Source: Corynespora cassiicola (taxonomy: Eukaryota; Ascomycota; Dothideomycetes; Pleosporales; Corynesporascaceae). Taken from it: 64,000 bases of DNA. The translations under genes were made by a program, and so were the position numbers. Below, piece by piece: positions 1 through 11,301 of the stretch. The first letter of the stretch is position 1, and every line of letters starts with the position of its first letter. Location: contig JAEUWY010000020.1 of assembly GCA_022059125.1 (NCBI GenBank), forward strand, positions 558,001 to 622,000, in the 5' to 3' direction. Below the pieces are notes generated by a model that searched no databases, was not told where the DNA came from, and saw nothing but the letters and a program-made list of their open reading frames with translations.

Positions 1-1218
1 TCTGCTGATAAAGATCCTCGGAATGGGTGAGTATGACACCGCCCTGCGACTCGCTCCCAGCAGCAGATTGGTCACGCAAGACAGTATCTAGTCCAACTGA
101 TAATTCATCATAGCCAAGTAAGGCATCTTCCACCAGACCGACGCTTTCGAAGCCTCTTGCAAGTCCCTCTTTTAGGATGAAGAACGTGCAGAAATTCCAC
201 CCGGGAAGTGCACGCTGAGAGTCCTTTTCTCGGATATCCTCTTCATACTGCCTGACGCGCAGGTCAAAAGAGAGCAAAATCAAGACCTTGAACTTTGTGA
301 TGACTTCGTTCCATGCCTTTTCTTGCTCCTGCGGACTCTCGCTTACAGGAGGGCTCGCAACAGCGGCTGGTGTCGCTGGAAGCATGTGCGGGGGCACGCT
401 ATCTTTTTGCAGCCGCACCTGCACCACTCTGTCTGTCCCGGATTTGGAAGTAATATTGAAGTCGGCGCGGATCTTCTCGAGAATAGTCGTTGTTCCCCGG
501 GTCCATCGTGAGGTCGCGCTACTCTTCTCTTTCTCTCCACTGGCTGTACCTGAAGACCCTCGAGGCTGGCTTGCAGCGGGGGTATCTGGTATCACAACAT
601 GAATAATCATCCATTCGTAGGCATCATGGTTTTCTTGCGTGCTCGTGGAAGAGCTGCTCTGAGAAGGCGGCGTGTGTGACTTTACCCATTCTCTTAGCTG
701 CTTTCGCGCGGTCGATTTGTACGTGTCAGAGTCGTCGCATCGTAATAGGTAAACCTTCAAATATGGCGTCTGCCGTAATCCGGGGATTTGGTGCCGCCTC
801 TCTTTGGAGGGCGGTCTGATATGGTCCGAATTTGTTGGTGTAGAAGCTCCTGTAGTGCGTTCAGGTGGTGCTAGTCCCGGAGATGTGACACCAGAAATAT
901 GCACAGAATCACTACTGGGTACAAGGTCTACATGAAGAGAGTCTATCGATCTCAGAGGCCGTGTAGGTGATTTCCAGTGCAGATTCCGTAGGGGAAGCTT
1001 AGAACTTAGTTGCTCCTGCACCAACGGGAAAAGGCCTGATGGATCATGGTATTCCACTGCGATGGTCAGAACACTTGTCCAGGAAGACTTTCAAAAGGAC
1101 ACATACCCGTCACTTTGGAGCTGGATAGCCCGTCCATTACACGAGCATCAGTGAGTTTCTGCTTTGGAGCATTATCTGCAGCACTCGAAGCTGGCGCACC
1201 ATTTCCAGCCACACTCAT
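1..1218 (-). CDS. TRS130: TRAPP II complex subunit TRS130/TRAPPC10, N-terminal part (cut by window edge)
   Basis: Two exons can be read on the minus strand: 1218-1107 (starting ATG, MSVAGNGAP) and 1056 down to position 1, open to the edge. They are joined by a 50-nt GTATGT...CAG intron (1057-1106). The 389 visible codons have no stop. After the splice the protein reads TVEYHDPSG, then LPLRNLHWKSPTRPLRSID, PYLKVYLLRCDD, KIRADFN, and FKVLILLSFDLRVRQYEEDI followed by LPGWNFCTFFILKEGLARGF. I recognise these as the conserved N-terminal region of the fungal TRS130/TMEM1 family. TRS130 is a large subunit of TRAPP II, a Golgi tethering complex and Rab exchange factor acting on Ypt31/32. The full protein is usually over 1,200 residues, so most of it lies outside the window. 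It is divergent from the RTA1-like gene across about 690 bp. Confidence 0.88.
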
Positions 1219-1911
1219 CAAACAATAGCGCCGAGTTTGTCCGAGAGCTGACAGTTAATGTGCGGGTGGTGACGTTCTTTGTTCAATCTCGTGCACGAGA
1301 TGGCCGGGCATTGAAGTGTCCCTGACGCTTAGCCCGATTTGCTGACTCAGCTTGAACAAGCTTCCCGAAATCACGTGGAGATCCATTTCATAGACTGCGC
1401 TTGGACCAGGGCCAAGCTACTCTCTTTCCATCACCGGTGAAAAGCTTACCATCACTCGATGCTACTAAAAGCACTAGAATATGATCAGAACAAAAGCCAC
1501 TTCGTATTGCCGCCAATTAGAGACGATATGGGGATTCGCTTGAGGTTAAAAGCGATTCAGCCTTGGGCATTGCCTCGTGGCTCACGGTGACAGCCCCGCT
1601 AGAAACAAATGCCTCGCATTCTTCGCATTCTCACACAATGAATACATGGCCATGCCGAGTTTTTCTAAACATTCGTCTATAACGGTGAGCTTTATCGAGC
1701 AAATTGCAGTAAAGGGGGGCTTTGAACTCACAGTAGTCTTCCACACTGCGCCATATTCCCTCATGTTTCTCCTTGCCGCTAGTCTCGTGTTCTGATCAGC
1801 CCGGCGGACATATATGTTTGATTCCCACCTTTTTATCCCAAAAGCCACATCTTCTATGAGCATTCAGCGTCCATCAGCATCTCATCCTTGTATAACCACA
1901 CGTTGGACAAG
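1219..1911. promoter_or_regulatory. Divergent intergenic region between TRS130 and RTA1-like gene
   Basis: This interval must hold both promoters. I see no convincing gene. The short open frames at 1577-1863 on both strands overlap each other and show no domain or splice logic. Confidence 0.5.
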
Positions 1912-3203
1912 ATGGGGATGGGAGATTATTGTAAGTATTTCAGGCATCGGTATTTGTCTCGCCAATGCTAATGCTCAACCCTGATAGCACCTGGTAGTGT
2001 TTGGTACTACGCTCCAAACAGAGTCGCTCCCATAGTCTTCATAGTTTTGTTCTTCATATCAGGGGCCATACATGTGTGGCAGACAATGTAAGCCGATAAA
2101 GACGTGAGGGAAACTCTCACTCACCTTGCCAGAAAACACAAATCATGGCGCACTACGGTACTTCTTCCATGGGCGGCAGCAGTGATGATTGCTGGATTCA
2201 TTATGCGAGAACTCGGTGCATATCACCAAGGCAACCTTGGCTATCTCATTGCCTCTGTTGTGTTGATAATGTCCGGTCCGCCCGTATACGCCCTCATCAA
2301 CTACTTTATACTCTCACGGATTCTCTACTATATCCCCTATCTAGCACCGATGCATCCAGGGCGTGTGGCGACTACATTTGTTGGACTCGATGCTGTCTGC
2401 GAAATTCTCATCGGACAAGGAGCGTGGCGCATGGCGAATTCGAGTATGACTGAGGCTCAACGTCAGCTTGGAGCAAATCTGGTTACAGCGTCGTTATGTC
2501 TCCAAGCGGCTTTATTTGGTGCTTTTGGTCTCCTGGCAGCCCAATTTCAGATCCGGGCCACCAAAGCCAGAGTTTTGACCAAGGATCTTCGGACCGTGCT
2601 TTACGTTCTATACGTCAGTGCGACTATTGTGACCATTCGATGCATCTATCGTCTAGCCGAATACATTGAAGGTGAGCTTTCCGTAGCCTGTTATCTTTAC
2701 CACTTCATTGACACTCACAAGGCTGGGATGGTGTGCTTTACAAAAACGAAGTTTTCTTCTGGATCTTCGAGGCCATCATCATGTTCCTGAATACCGCATT
2801 ACTCAATCTCTATCACCCAGGGAAGCGGCTGCCCCGCTCAAACTCCGTCTTCCTCGATCGCGATGGCGTCACCGAAAGGCGCGGGCCTGGTTGGTCCGAC
2901 GATAGGCCATGGCTCACCACCGTCTTTGATCCGTTTGACGTTTGGGGCATTATCACCGGTAAGGATAAGAAGACACAGTTCTGGGACATGACGGACGAGG
3001 AACTCGCCAGGCTGCGGGCCGAGGCGAAGAAGAACAAGAGGGGCTTCGTGAAGGGATTCCTTGATCCGTTTCATCTGTGGGGCGAGAGGGGCTACCTTGG
3101 GAAACATCTCGTAAAGAGGTCAAAAAAGGCTGAATACGAAGCCCCAGTACCAGAAATTCAACCCAAGGGGAAGCAACTAGCCAAGGACTCCAAGGAAGTC
3201 TAA
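1912..3203 (+). CDS. RTA1-like seven-transmembrane protein with long cytosolic tail
   Basis: Four exons: 1912-1930, 1988-2087, 2133-2671 and 2722-3203. Introns are 57, 45 and 50 nt. Splicing gives 379 residues starting MGMGDYSPGSVWYYAPNRVA. Joins are confirmed by continuity (WQT|IKHKSW, YIEG|WDGVLYKNE). Several hydrophobic helices follow, with RTA1-type motifs such as GFIMRELGAY, the arginine-containing YIPYLAPMHPGRV, and a helix with E-hydrophobic-F-E before NLYHPGK. RTA1-family proteins are fungal lipid-translocating or stress (7-aminocholesterol resistance) membrane proteins of about 300 residues; the substrate here cannot be predicted. The tail is unusually long (about 115 residues, basic, rich in E/K) and contains two similar blocks, FDPFDVWG and LDPFHLWG. 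The ATG was chosen because it splices in frame just before the first helix. Confidence 0.85.
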
Positions 3204-4628
3204 CAATCATTCGCAGTCTCAAATCCTATGGAATCTTCATTGAAGCAAGTAGATCGGATACGGTATCCGAGATGCCAGGCACACGTCACAATATCCCTGT
3301 TCCATGTGCGGATTGACATGGTACATCGGTTCGGCCTCAATCCTCCAAATTGCTTTTTTTCTCCTCGTCTCATCACGCTCTGTCCGCCGTATAATAAGAT
3401 TGCCCGATCTTTTTATTAGTTTTATTACTTTCTACCTTTTCTTTTCCTTCTCGAACATGACAGATTCCTTCACTCCAGATACCCTTGTAGATTCAGTTTC
3501 CAATCACATCGCACACATCCTCTCAAAGGAAATCAGATCTTGTTCCAACTCGGTGTATGTGGACCGAGATCATACACGAGCCATTGCGCAAACGTGAACA
3601 AAAGGCGACGTTTTGCATGTTTATTTGGCACTCCAGCCCAGCCTCATTCATGCAAATATCCCTCATAATCTCGCCTCGCAGAAAAAGACATACTGAGCAG
3701 CTGCGCCACGGCCCAGCTGCGATATGGTCGACTATTACACCAGCTCCCTTTCAACAACCCCAGCTCCTCTCATCCCAACCGCTACCCTTCACCTCTCCTA
3801 TGCTACCATCGACTGCCACCACTCCCCTTGTGCAGCATAACGTGTCAAACCCTTGCAACCAACCCCCGGCCACATCATCGTGACGTCGCAACACCATTAC
3901 TCGACCCCCGGTTCGTCCGCGCTCGCCCTTCCGCAACCCCGCCCAACAGTCCATGGCCCATCCCCCCTTTGGCAAACCACGAGGGCCGTAAAGGCCTGCT
4001 CCGAGACCCCTCACGGCATCACAACCACCACTTCTTTCACACACACACACACCCGGCCGACCGCAGCACAGCATCCATCACTGCAGAAAATGCCGAGAAG
4101 GGGCAGAAACAGGGATATGGGAGACTTCTTCCCGCGCCTGGATTGTTGCCAGTCGCTGGACGGCGATGCGGTCGCCGCGTCGGAGGCGAAGAGCTGGACG
4201 CGGTGTCTAGGGTACCTGAAGGCTCGATTTACGATACGGAGATTTGGCGGTCGTGGGAACTGAGCTGAGGTGCGCTGTATTGTTGGAGGTGTTGGGGTGA
4301 ATAAGGAATTATGCGTCGGTTGGAGTTTATAATATGGGTATAGGGGTTTTGGCGAAGGTATAGGGTATACGGCACCGGGATTGACACGCCATGACGATTA
4401 ACGCAACGGAATGCATTCGAGTGCAGCGTTTTCCCGTCCACGATTTTTCTTGTAAATTAGAGCATAAAGAAACGATCCATGAAGTGTTTTCGACCAAAGG
4501 GTATTTCATTCATTAGCCAACCAGGAAAGTGGTGTTTTTGAACCCCTCAGGATGGATCCCTGTTCCTGCCCATTGTACATGCGCATATAATAACTCCAAA
4601 CACCGTGCTAATGCATGTCTGATATTCG
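3204..4628. other. Intergenic, no supported gene
   Basis: Convergent 3' flanks of the RTA1-like gene and RFC4. The sequence is C-rich around 3700-4080. A 57-codon ATG frame at 4090-4263 is visible, but nothing supports it as a gene. Confidence 0.4.
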
Positions 4629-5789
4629 TCATTTCGATGGGATCGCAAAGAGTTGAGGCTGCATATTTATCTTGGAGAGTCGGGCAACGCAGCCAGAGAG
4701 CTGGAGGAGGGTCTGGACACCTTCGAGGATACGCATGTGGGTGAAGCCAATCTCCTATAAAGCCATTAGTAACCCATAGTCTCGCTCAGAGCTGAGGACC
4801 TACCTTGATGAATTCCAACTTGGCATGCTCGCTCAAACTGTCAATGGTTTTGGTCACCTTGAACATGGTGCTGATGATGTCGTGGCACGAGTAGCCCAAG
4901 TCCCACAGTTCCTTCAGGGTAGTCAAAGCATCATCCACCCGCTGCTCGTGGCACGCCTTGATCATGGCCTGGACCTTGATGGGATGCGGGCTGTCGACAA
5001 CCTTGAAGACGTTGTCTCCATTCACGAAGCCGAATCCGGCGTGTGTCGATTGCAGATTGTTGATCGCCTGACGCATGTCTCCCTCGGCGGAGAAGACTAG
5101 CGCCGCAATTCCATCATCAGAGTATTCGACCTTCTCGGCCTCGCAAATTTGCGCAATTCGACGGACGACCTGGGCGTCTGTGAGGCGGGCGTAGCGGAGA
5201 ATGGCACAACGGGACTGGAGCGGCTCGATGATTTTGTTCGACTGATTGCATGCGAAGGCGAATCGCGTGGTCGAGCTGTAGATTTCCATGGTCCTGCGCA
5301 ACGCTTGCTGGGCACCACTAGTCATGCTGTCGGCTTCATCCAGGATGACAATCTTTTGTCGGCCAGGTGGCAGAGTGACCTTCTTCTGGGCGAACGCCTT
5401 TATCCTGTTCCTGACCACATCGATACCGCGCTCGTCGGATGCATTGAGCTCCAGCACGGCTTCTTTGTATGCATCACCGAGCAGCTGTCGAGCAAGGCAG
5501 AGGACCGACGTGGTCTTTCCGATACCAGGCATACCGGATATGATGACGTGGGGCATGTTTCCATCCTTGGCGATGATTTTGAGGCGCTCGATGGTCTCTG
5601 TGTTGCCGACAACATCGTCGAGGTAGACGGGGCGGTATTTCTCGACCCTGAATAGGCGTCAGCGAGAACGAAAAGCGAAAAATGGAAAAGCGGGTAGTAC
5701 CATGGCAGCTCATAGTTTGCACCGCCAGATGCATTAGGGTTGGCCTTGAGGCCATTGCTGGCAGCTTTTGAAGACTCTCCTTTGGACAT
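4629..5789 (-). CDS. RFC4: Replication factor C small subunit Rfc4 (human RFC2 type)
   Basis: Three exons on the minus strand: 5789-5701, 5647-4804 and 4754-4629 (introns 53 and 49 nt), giving 352 residues. The start is the ATG at 5789 ([13 protein letters not shown]); an in-frame open stretch upstream is disregarded because the conserved part begins at YELPWVEKYRPV. The protein is an AAA+ clamp-loader subunit. The Walker [10 protein letters not shown] (Lys about 74) is the variant found in yeast Rfc4, the Walker B is LDEADS (DEAD at about 133-136), and the sensor/arginine-finger motif is QSRCA (about 175). The C-terminal collar region ends [13 protein letters not shown]...FAIPSK. RFC loads PCNA on primer-template DNA and also works in alternative checkpoint and cohesion loaders. 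Length matches the family. The gene is divergent from the aspartic protease. Confidence 0.95.
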
Positions 5790-7133
5790 GATGTGCGGCG
5801 TGTCGTGGGGCTCAAACGCGTCGTCGCGTCCAGCACGCACTCGAAGGCCCCCGGGCCACGCGCGAGACGAGTCACACGTGACTCGACGCACAGGCCAGAC
5901 CTGAGAGCTCCCGCGCGGACCTGTACGGAACCACGGTCAGGCACATCTCGCATGCCACTGCAGCCCGCGGAGAGCCTCTGCATTGACTCGTCACCTCATC
6001 TTTTTGCTTTCAAACCCGCTCTCGCACTCTGATCCACTTGTCCCCATTGCGAGTGCGAGGCGCATCACAGCTTGCATTCGCATCCGCTACCTGTTCCTGT
6101 GACGGCTAATTATAGCCCGGGATGCGTCGTCTTATTGTATGAAGGCTGTTTCGCATCTCCGTCCCGTGCCTGCAACGACCAAATATTCCAGACCCAAGCG
6201 GCTGTTGGAGAAGGCACTGTCTCACCTGCAGGTGCGCATAGCACGCTCCCGCAGCCCGGAAATCTTGCTGAGCTTGCTGGGGGAGCGCTAACCAGTTGCC
6301 GACAGCCTCTCACTCAGCAGTCTCGGAGCGCAGCGGCGGGACAGCGAGCAAGCCACAATGACGCAGTGGACGCATTGGACGCCACCACCGGCGCTCAGTT
6401 TGCCTCCCAGCTGACGATCTGAAAGAGGCCTTTGTCGATTCCCCCGCGGTGCGGCCTGGGATGGCTTTCGACGAGGACCCTGGATGTCTATTGAAAGAGC
6501 CTCCAGACATCCTAGGCACCCCAGGCACGCGCTCTCCATTGGTGTTTCGTCAAGACCCCGGCGGGTCTATAGCCCTTGGCTGTTCCTACAAGGCCTGGAA
6601 AGAATAACCAGCATGCGGCAAAGACGGTGCAGCGCGGCCACGGCAAGCGCCTCTTTCCGCTACAAAACAAAGCTCCGCTGGTTGTGTAGCCCAGGCGATG
6701 ACTTGCCTTCGGCCTTATTAAGACTCGTACAGCGACTGGGAGCGCCGTACGAGGCCGCGAAGCCGCGAAGCCGCTTGATCCAGTCGAAACATTTCCAGAC
6801 CGACTTCATACGCGTCATCGGTGTCATCACCCTTAAGACGACTGGGTCTCGCTCTCTCGTCTGCGAATTCTGCTCACTTTTCCTGGTCGCTGTCTGGACG
6901 CTGCCTGCGCCATCCGATCCGTCTGTTCGTTGCGCCCGCATTTGCTCTTTTGGCTTTTGCTTGTGCATATCTAGTCCATCCCGTGTCTTGTTGAACAGGC
7001 TGGACCCCCGGTCGCCGACGCATATCGGGTCCACCCCAACTCTGACCAGCTGCGCCTCAGGTCTTCGTCAGCCAGGCGCTTCTGTATATACGCCCGCATC
7101 GCCCCTAATTGCCCGCAATCAAACAGATTCACC
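5790..7133. promoter_or_regulatory. Divergent intergenic region RFC4 / aspartic protease
   Basis: About 1.3 kb holding both promoters. A TATA-like element (TATATA, 7085-7090) lies 44 nt upstream of the protease ATG and is the only core-promoter element I can point to. A short tandem of GAAGCCGC-like units lies near 6755-6775. No gene was recognised. Confidence 0.45.
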
Positions 7134-8703
7134 ATGAAGTGCTCGGCGCTGGTTTTCGCGGCCCAGTTGGTGACGTTGGTACCAGCGTTCAAGCTGGTCA
7201 AGCGAGAGGTAAGTTCTTGGCTTCCCCAGATCGCCTTCGTATTTAATGTTCCTTCCGGCTGGGCATCAGATGGCGTGTGCCTGTCCTCCCCAAACGCCGT
7301 AATAACTTTGGATCCTGACGTTGGGCTAACTGGGCTAGAATCCGCGTGTCTTTGGCCTTGACATCCAGCGACGCCAGATTGACAGTCCTCTGGCCCATGA
7401 TCGGTTGCGAAGACGTCAAAAGACAGTTCAACAGACGCTCGACAATCTCGAGACGCTCTACTTCGCGAACGCTAGTTTAGGCACTCCCGAGCAAACCCTT
7501 CGCCTGCATATAGATACGGGTAGTAGCGACTTGTGGGCCAACGCTGCCGACAACGAGCTATGTTCGTCTTCGCGAGAGGATGTCTGCGTTGAGTCTGGAA
7601 CCTACGATGCGAACTCGTCTTCAACGTACACCTATGTGAACAGCGACTTCAATATCTCCTACGTCGACGGCTCTGGCGCATCTGGCGACTATGCGACAGA
7701 CACGTTCAGATTCGGAGGCAAAACTATCGATGATTTGCAGTTTGGTATCGGCTATGTCTCATCCTCACCTGAAGGTATTTTGGGAATTGGATACACGATC
7801 AACGAGGTGCAAGTCAACCGCGCTGGTGGACAACCCTACCCGAACCTGCCTCAGAAGCTAGCAGACGATGGCGACATCAATGTGAACGCCTACTCGCTGT
7901 GGCTGAACGACCTGGATGCATCGACAGGAAGCATCCTGTTTGGTGGTGTCGACTCGGCCAAGTACAGTGGCACGCTCAGCAGACTGCCAATCATCCCTGA
8001 ACGAGGCGGTGTCTATGCAGAGTTCATCATTGCCATGACTGCTCTGGGCCAGAACGGCAATGAAGGTTCCATATTCAACGACCAGGCCGTGCCCGTTCTC
8101 CTGGACTCTGGATCTTCGCTGATGTACCTTCCGGATAACGTCGTGCGTTCACTTTACACGACGTTCAGCGCACAGTACGATTCCTCTCAAGGCGCTGCCT
8201 TTGTAGACTGTGATCTTGCCAACCAAGACGGCTCTCTCGAGTTCACCTTTTCAGGTGTATCCATCTCTGTACCCATGAACGAACTTGTCCTCACGGCAGC
8301 CTACACACGCGGCCAACCTGTTTGCATCCTGGGCATATCACCCGCTGGAGACTCTGTCGCTGTGCTCGGTGATACCTTCTTGCGATCCGCCTACGTTGTG
8401 TACGACCTGTCAAACAACGAAATTGCGCTTGCTCAGACCAACTTCAACGCTACTGAGTCCAATGTGCAAGAGATCCAGTCAGGAGATGATGGGGTTCCTG
8501 ACGCTACCGAGGTCGCCAACGCCGTCTCATCCATCCCCGTGGGCACCGTCGGCGGTCGCATTAATGGGCCCACGATAAATCCCACCGGTGGCAATGCCCA
8601 ATCGACTGGTGCAGCTATGCCAGCCATCACTGCGAGTCCATGGCTCGGGGCTGGCGCAGCTGTCGCAGGTGCGGGCGTCATCTTGGGCTTCAATGGCTTC
8701 TGA
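7134..8703 (+). CDS. Secreted, probably GPI-anchored pepsin-like aspartic protease (yapsin/candidapepsin type)
   Basis: Two exons, 7134-7208 and 7339-8703, separated by a 130-nt GTAAGT...TAG intron, give 479 residues. An N-terminal signal peptide (MKCSALVFAAQLVTLVPA) is followed by a short propeptide with basic pairs (KR, RR, RRR) suited to kexin-type processing. The mature enzyme shows both catalytic motifs of family A1: IDTGSSDLW (Asp about 84) and LDSGSSLMY (Asp about 281), plus ILGISP and LGDTFLRSAYVVYD near the end of the second lobe. The C-terminus is a Ser/Gly/Thr-rich linker followed by a hydrophobic tail (GAGAAVAGAGVILGF), which fits a GPI-anchor signal. The likely role is extracellular or cell-wall proteolysis; the exact substrate is unknown. 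Confidence 0.92.
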
Positions 8704-9962
8704 GCGGTCGACATCAACATCTACCGTAATTATATTTCTTAATTCTCACGCACCATCTAGATATTGGGTAGCATATAGTTGGAGTTTTCGGCACTATTGT
8801 ATTGGGGGATAGTATGCCATTTTGGTTGTATAGTTCTGTTTGTTTTTACTACCTCCGTTTATTAAGAGCATGGCGTATATACTCGCATCACGACGTTTTT
8901 GTATCTTTTAGCATGTTTTGTGCATTCACGAAGGCGTGGATAGAGCGGAGATCACGATGAGATGGGTCTGTATGTAGATCTGGCCCTGGAACGATTGCAA
9001 TGATACTCTTTCCAATCTATGAAACTCGTTCTTACCCATTTGTGCCATTTCCCCTCCCTTGACTCGATCACCATGCCAAACCCGTGCACTACCATGGCTT
9101 GACACCCACCCTCCCCAACCCATCCACCCTTACATCTCAAACACACACCTCAACGCCCCTCCCCCTCCCCCATCCCCATTCCTTACACCCAGCCTTCCCA
9201 AAACCCATGATAAAGTGGCAGTGCAACCGTCCCAAACCCAAGGCTCACGGCTGAGACACGAGGCGCTATTTGTGATGGACCAACGGCCTACGCGTTCCGC
9301 GGCTGACGCGGCTGGCGATCAGGCCCTCTGGCCTCCAATTCAGGCCCAGCACAAGTCTGGAAACGCGGCGCGAAGTGGGACGCTGGACGTCATGCGAAGG
9401 GCTCGCGGGGTTAGACTGATGGGTTGGAGTCGGTTCGTGACACGCAAGGCCAGGTTAGTTTCGGGTGTCCAATCTAATACAATGAGCGGCGGTGGAGGCA
9501 GACACGTGAGGGAGAAGGGGAGGTCCGATATGGGAGGTATTGTTTGTATTGCGCGTATACTTGTGACAGTAGATGGGGGTGGGGGGATTGTTCGTATGCT
9601 CCTTTCCGTCATGGTATACCCGTGTCCTTCCCGTCCCATCCCATCGCATCTCATCTCATTCCCCATCATCATCAAACTGTTTTTTTCGGAATTGTTCCTC
9701 GTCCCAACTGCCCGCCGGTCCCGGGAAAAACCGGGAAAATAAAGCAAGCAGTTCTATTCCCACAGGCTCCGCCAAATGACAAAACGGGGTTCAAGTTCTC
9801 GCGCCGCCGGAACGCCGTGTGTTACGCCGACACCAATTTCCTGACTGCCCGGGTGGTTCCAATGGCACCGAGGTGCCAGATCTATGATACAAGAAGGTAG
9901 GTAAGCTGGTGCTAGCCGTGGTGGCTGCTCCAGGTTCAAAGTACGTGCGTTTTCCGAGCGAA
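8704..9962. other. Intergenic, no supported gene
   Basis: 3' flanks of the protease and ERD2 (convergent). The sequence has a C-rich run around 9105-9200 and a pyrimidine-rich run around 9620-9720. Open frames here overlap on opposite strands and show no recognisable domain. Confidence 0.4.
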
Positions 9963-10872
9963 CTAGACTGGGAGGTTGAACTTCTTGCCCTGGACGACCC
10001 TACATCTTGTTAGCATTGCTCGCGCAAAGCAGGGCGCAGCGCTCACTTGGTATAGTAGATCCAGAAAAAGTCAGAGTACAGAATGGTCTGAACAATGCCG
10101 GCGATGACGGCAATGGGGTCCCAGAAACGTGGCACTTCTGTAAAGTAGCGGTAGATCCAGTTGGGGATGTACAACGCTCTGTATGCGCCCAGGGCGAACA
10201 GGTAGTGGGTCGTGATGGTTTCCGCCTCGCCGGTCCGCTGCAGCATGAAAAGCTGGGGCAGAATGGCGACCGATTCGAGCCAGATGGAGAAGGCCCAGAG
10301 AATCTATCCACCACCGTCAGCGTCCCCTAGACCAAATATCCGATCGGAATGCCCACCTCGGCAAACGTGTACTTGTAGGGGAACAGAATGGCCAGGACTG
10401 CGCTTCCTGCGATCAAGTACTGCACTTTGAACGTGTCCAGATTCGGGTCGTGCGTCGGCTTGTAGTCGTTAAGCATCAGGTAGACGGTGTACGCGGACGA
10501 GCTGATGAAGATGATCTTGAACACGGTGTTGTACAGAGCCTTGCCCTCGTAGAAGGTCCAGAGGAGATCGAGATAACGCGTGACGTATACCATCAGGTAG
10601 AGGAACTGCGACTTGAACGAGATGCCGGACGCGCTCTGTTCGGGTCAACATGCTTGCGCGGAGGTGCGGAGGAAGGCTGGCAACGTACGCTAGATGTTTT
10701 CATCTTGTGCAGCAGAATAAGGATCGATAGCAGATGCGAAAGATCCGCTGGAGGGCCATTGTCAGCGTGCGCGTTCAATTGTGCGATTCCGTATAGCCCG
10801 TCATCAAGAGATCCGGACAGATCGGGGCTTTCGAGCAAGATGTGACGTACCGAGTAACCTGAAGAGATTCAT
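9963..10872 (-). CDS. ERD2: ER lumen protein-retaining receptor (KDEL/HDEL receptor)
   Basis: Five exons on the minus strand: 10872-10851, 10747-10689, 10635-10357, 10303-10047 and 9999-9963, giving 217 residues, the usual length of the family. It starts [17 protein letters not shown] and continues [77 protein letters not shown] and [17 protein letters not shown]. These are hallmark stretches of the seven-helix Erd2/KDELR family. The receptor binds escaped HDEL/KDEL-tailed ER proteins in the Golgi and returns them in COPI vesicles. The 22-nt first coding exon carries the canonical N-terminus. It shares a 429-bp divergent promoter with the GH85 endoglycosidase. Confidence 0.96.
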
Positions 10873-11301
10873 GGTTGAGGCGCTGCGTTGTCCCGCTGGC
10901 TTTCGTGCACGAACTGGGGGGTTTATGGCAGGATTCGGGGGCGTGGAGGGTTTGAAGAGAGTGAATGAAATAAAATGACACGTTTGAAGCTGGAGGCGTT
11001 GGGACCTCGAGGGAGCTAGGATCCTTGCATCTGCCAAGAAGCGCCCCTGCCAAACTGTCAACTTCACCTATCTCGGGCTTCCGCTTCTGCACTGCATGTG
11101 TTCGCAGGCTAGGGTGGCGCCAACAAGAACACATGTCCTGAGTGCACTCCTTCATTCCCGCACGTATTGCGCGTATTGCCAGATCGCATTCTCCCAGCCC
11201 AGCCCTGCGCAAAGGCTTCCCACATTACTGCGGATTTCAGCTGACCCTAATCCACCCTCTTAGTCATTGATCGGGATTGACTCTTCTTGGTCTCCACTCA
11301 C
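10873..11301. promoter_or_regulatory. Short divergent promoter shared by ERD2 and GH85 ENGase
   Basis: Only 429 bp separate the two start codons. The minus strand at about 10977-10983 reads ACGTGTC, which resembles the core of yeast Hac1 (unfolded-protein response) sites. That match is a single short motif, and a regulatory role is an inference. Confidence 0.4.

Noticed and set aside
4090..4263. 57-codon ATG frame with Arg-rich ends
   Set aside because: No family, no splice context and an isolated position; cannot be separated from chance.
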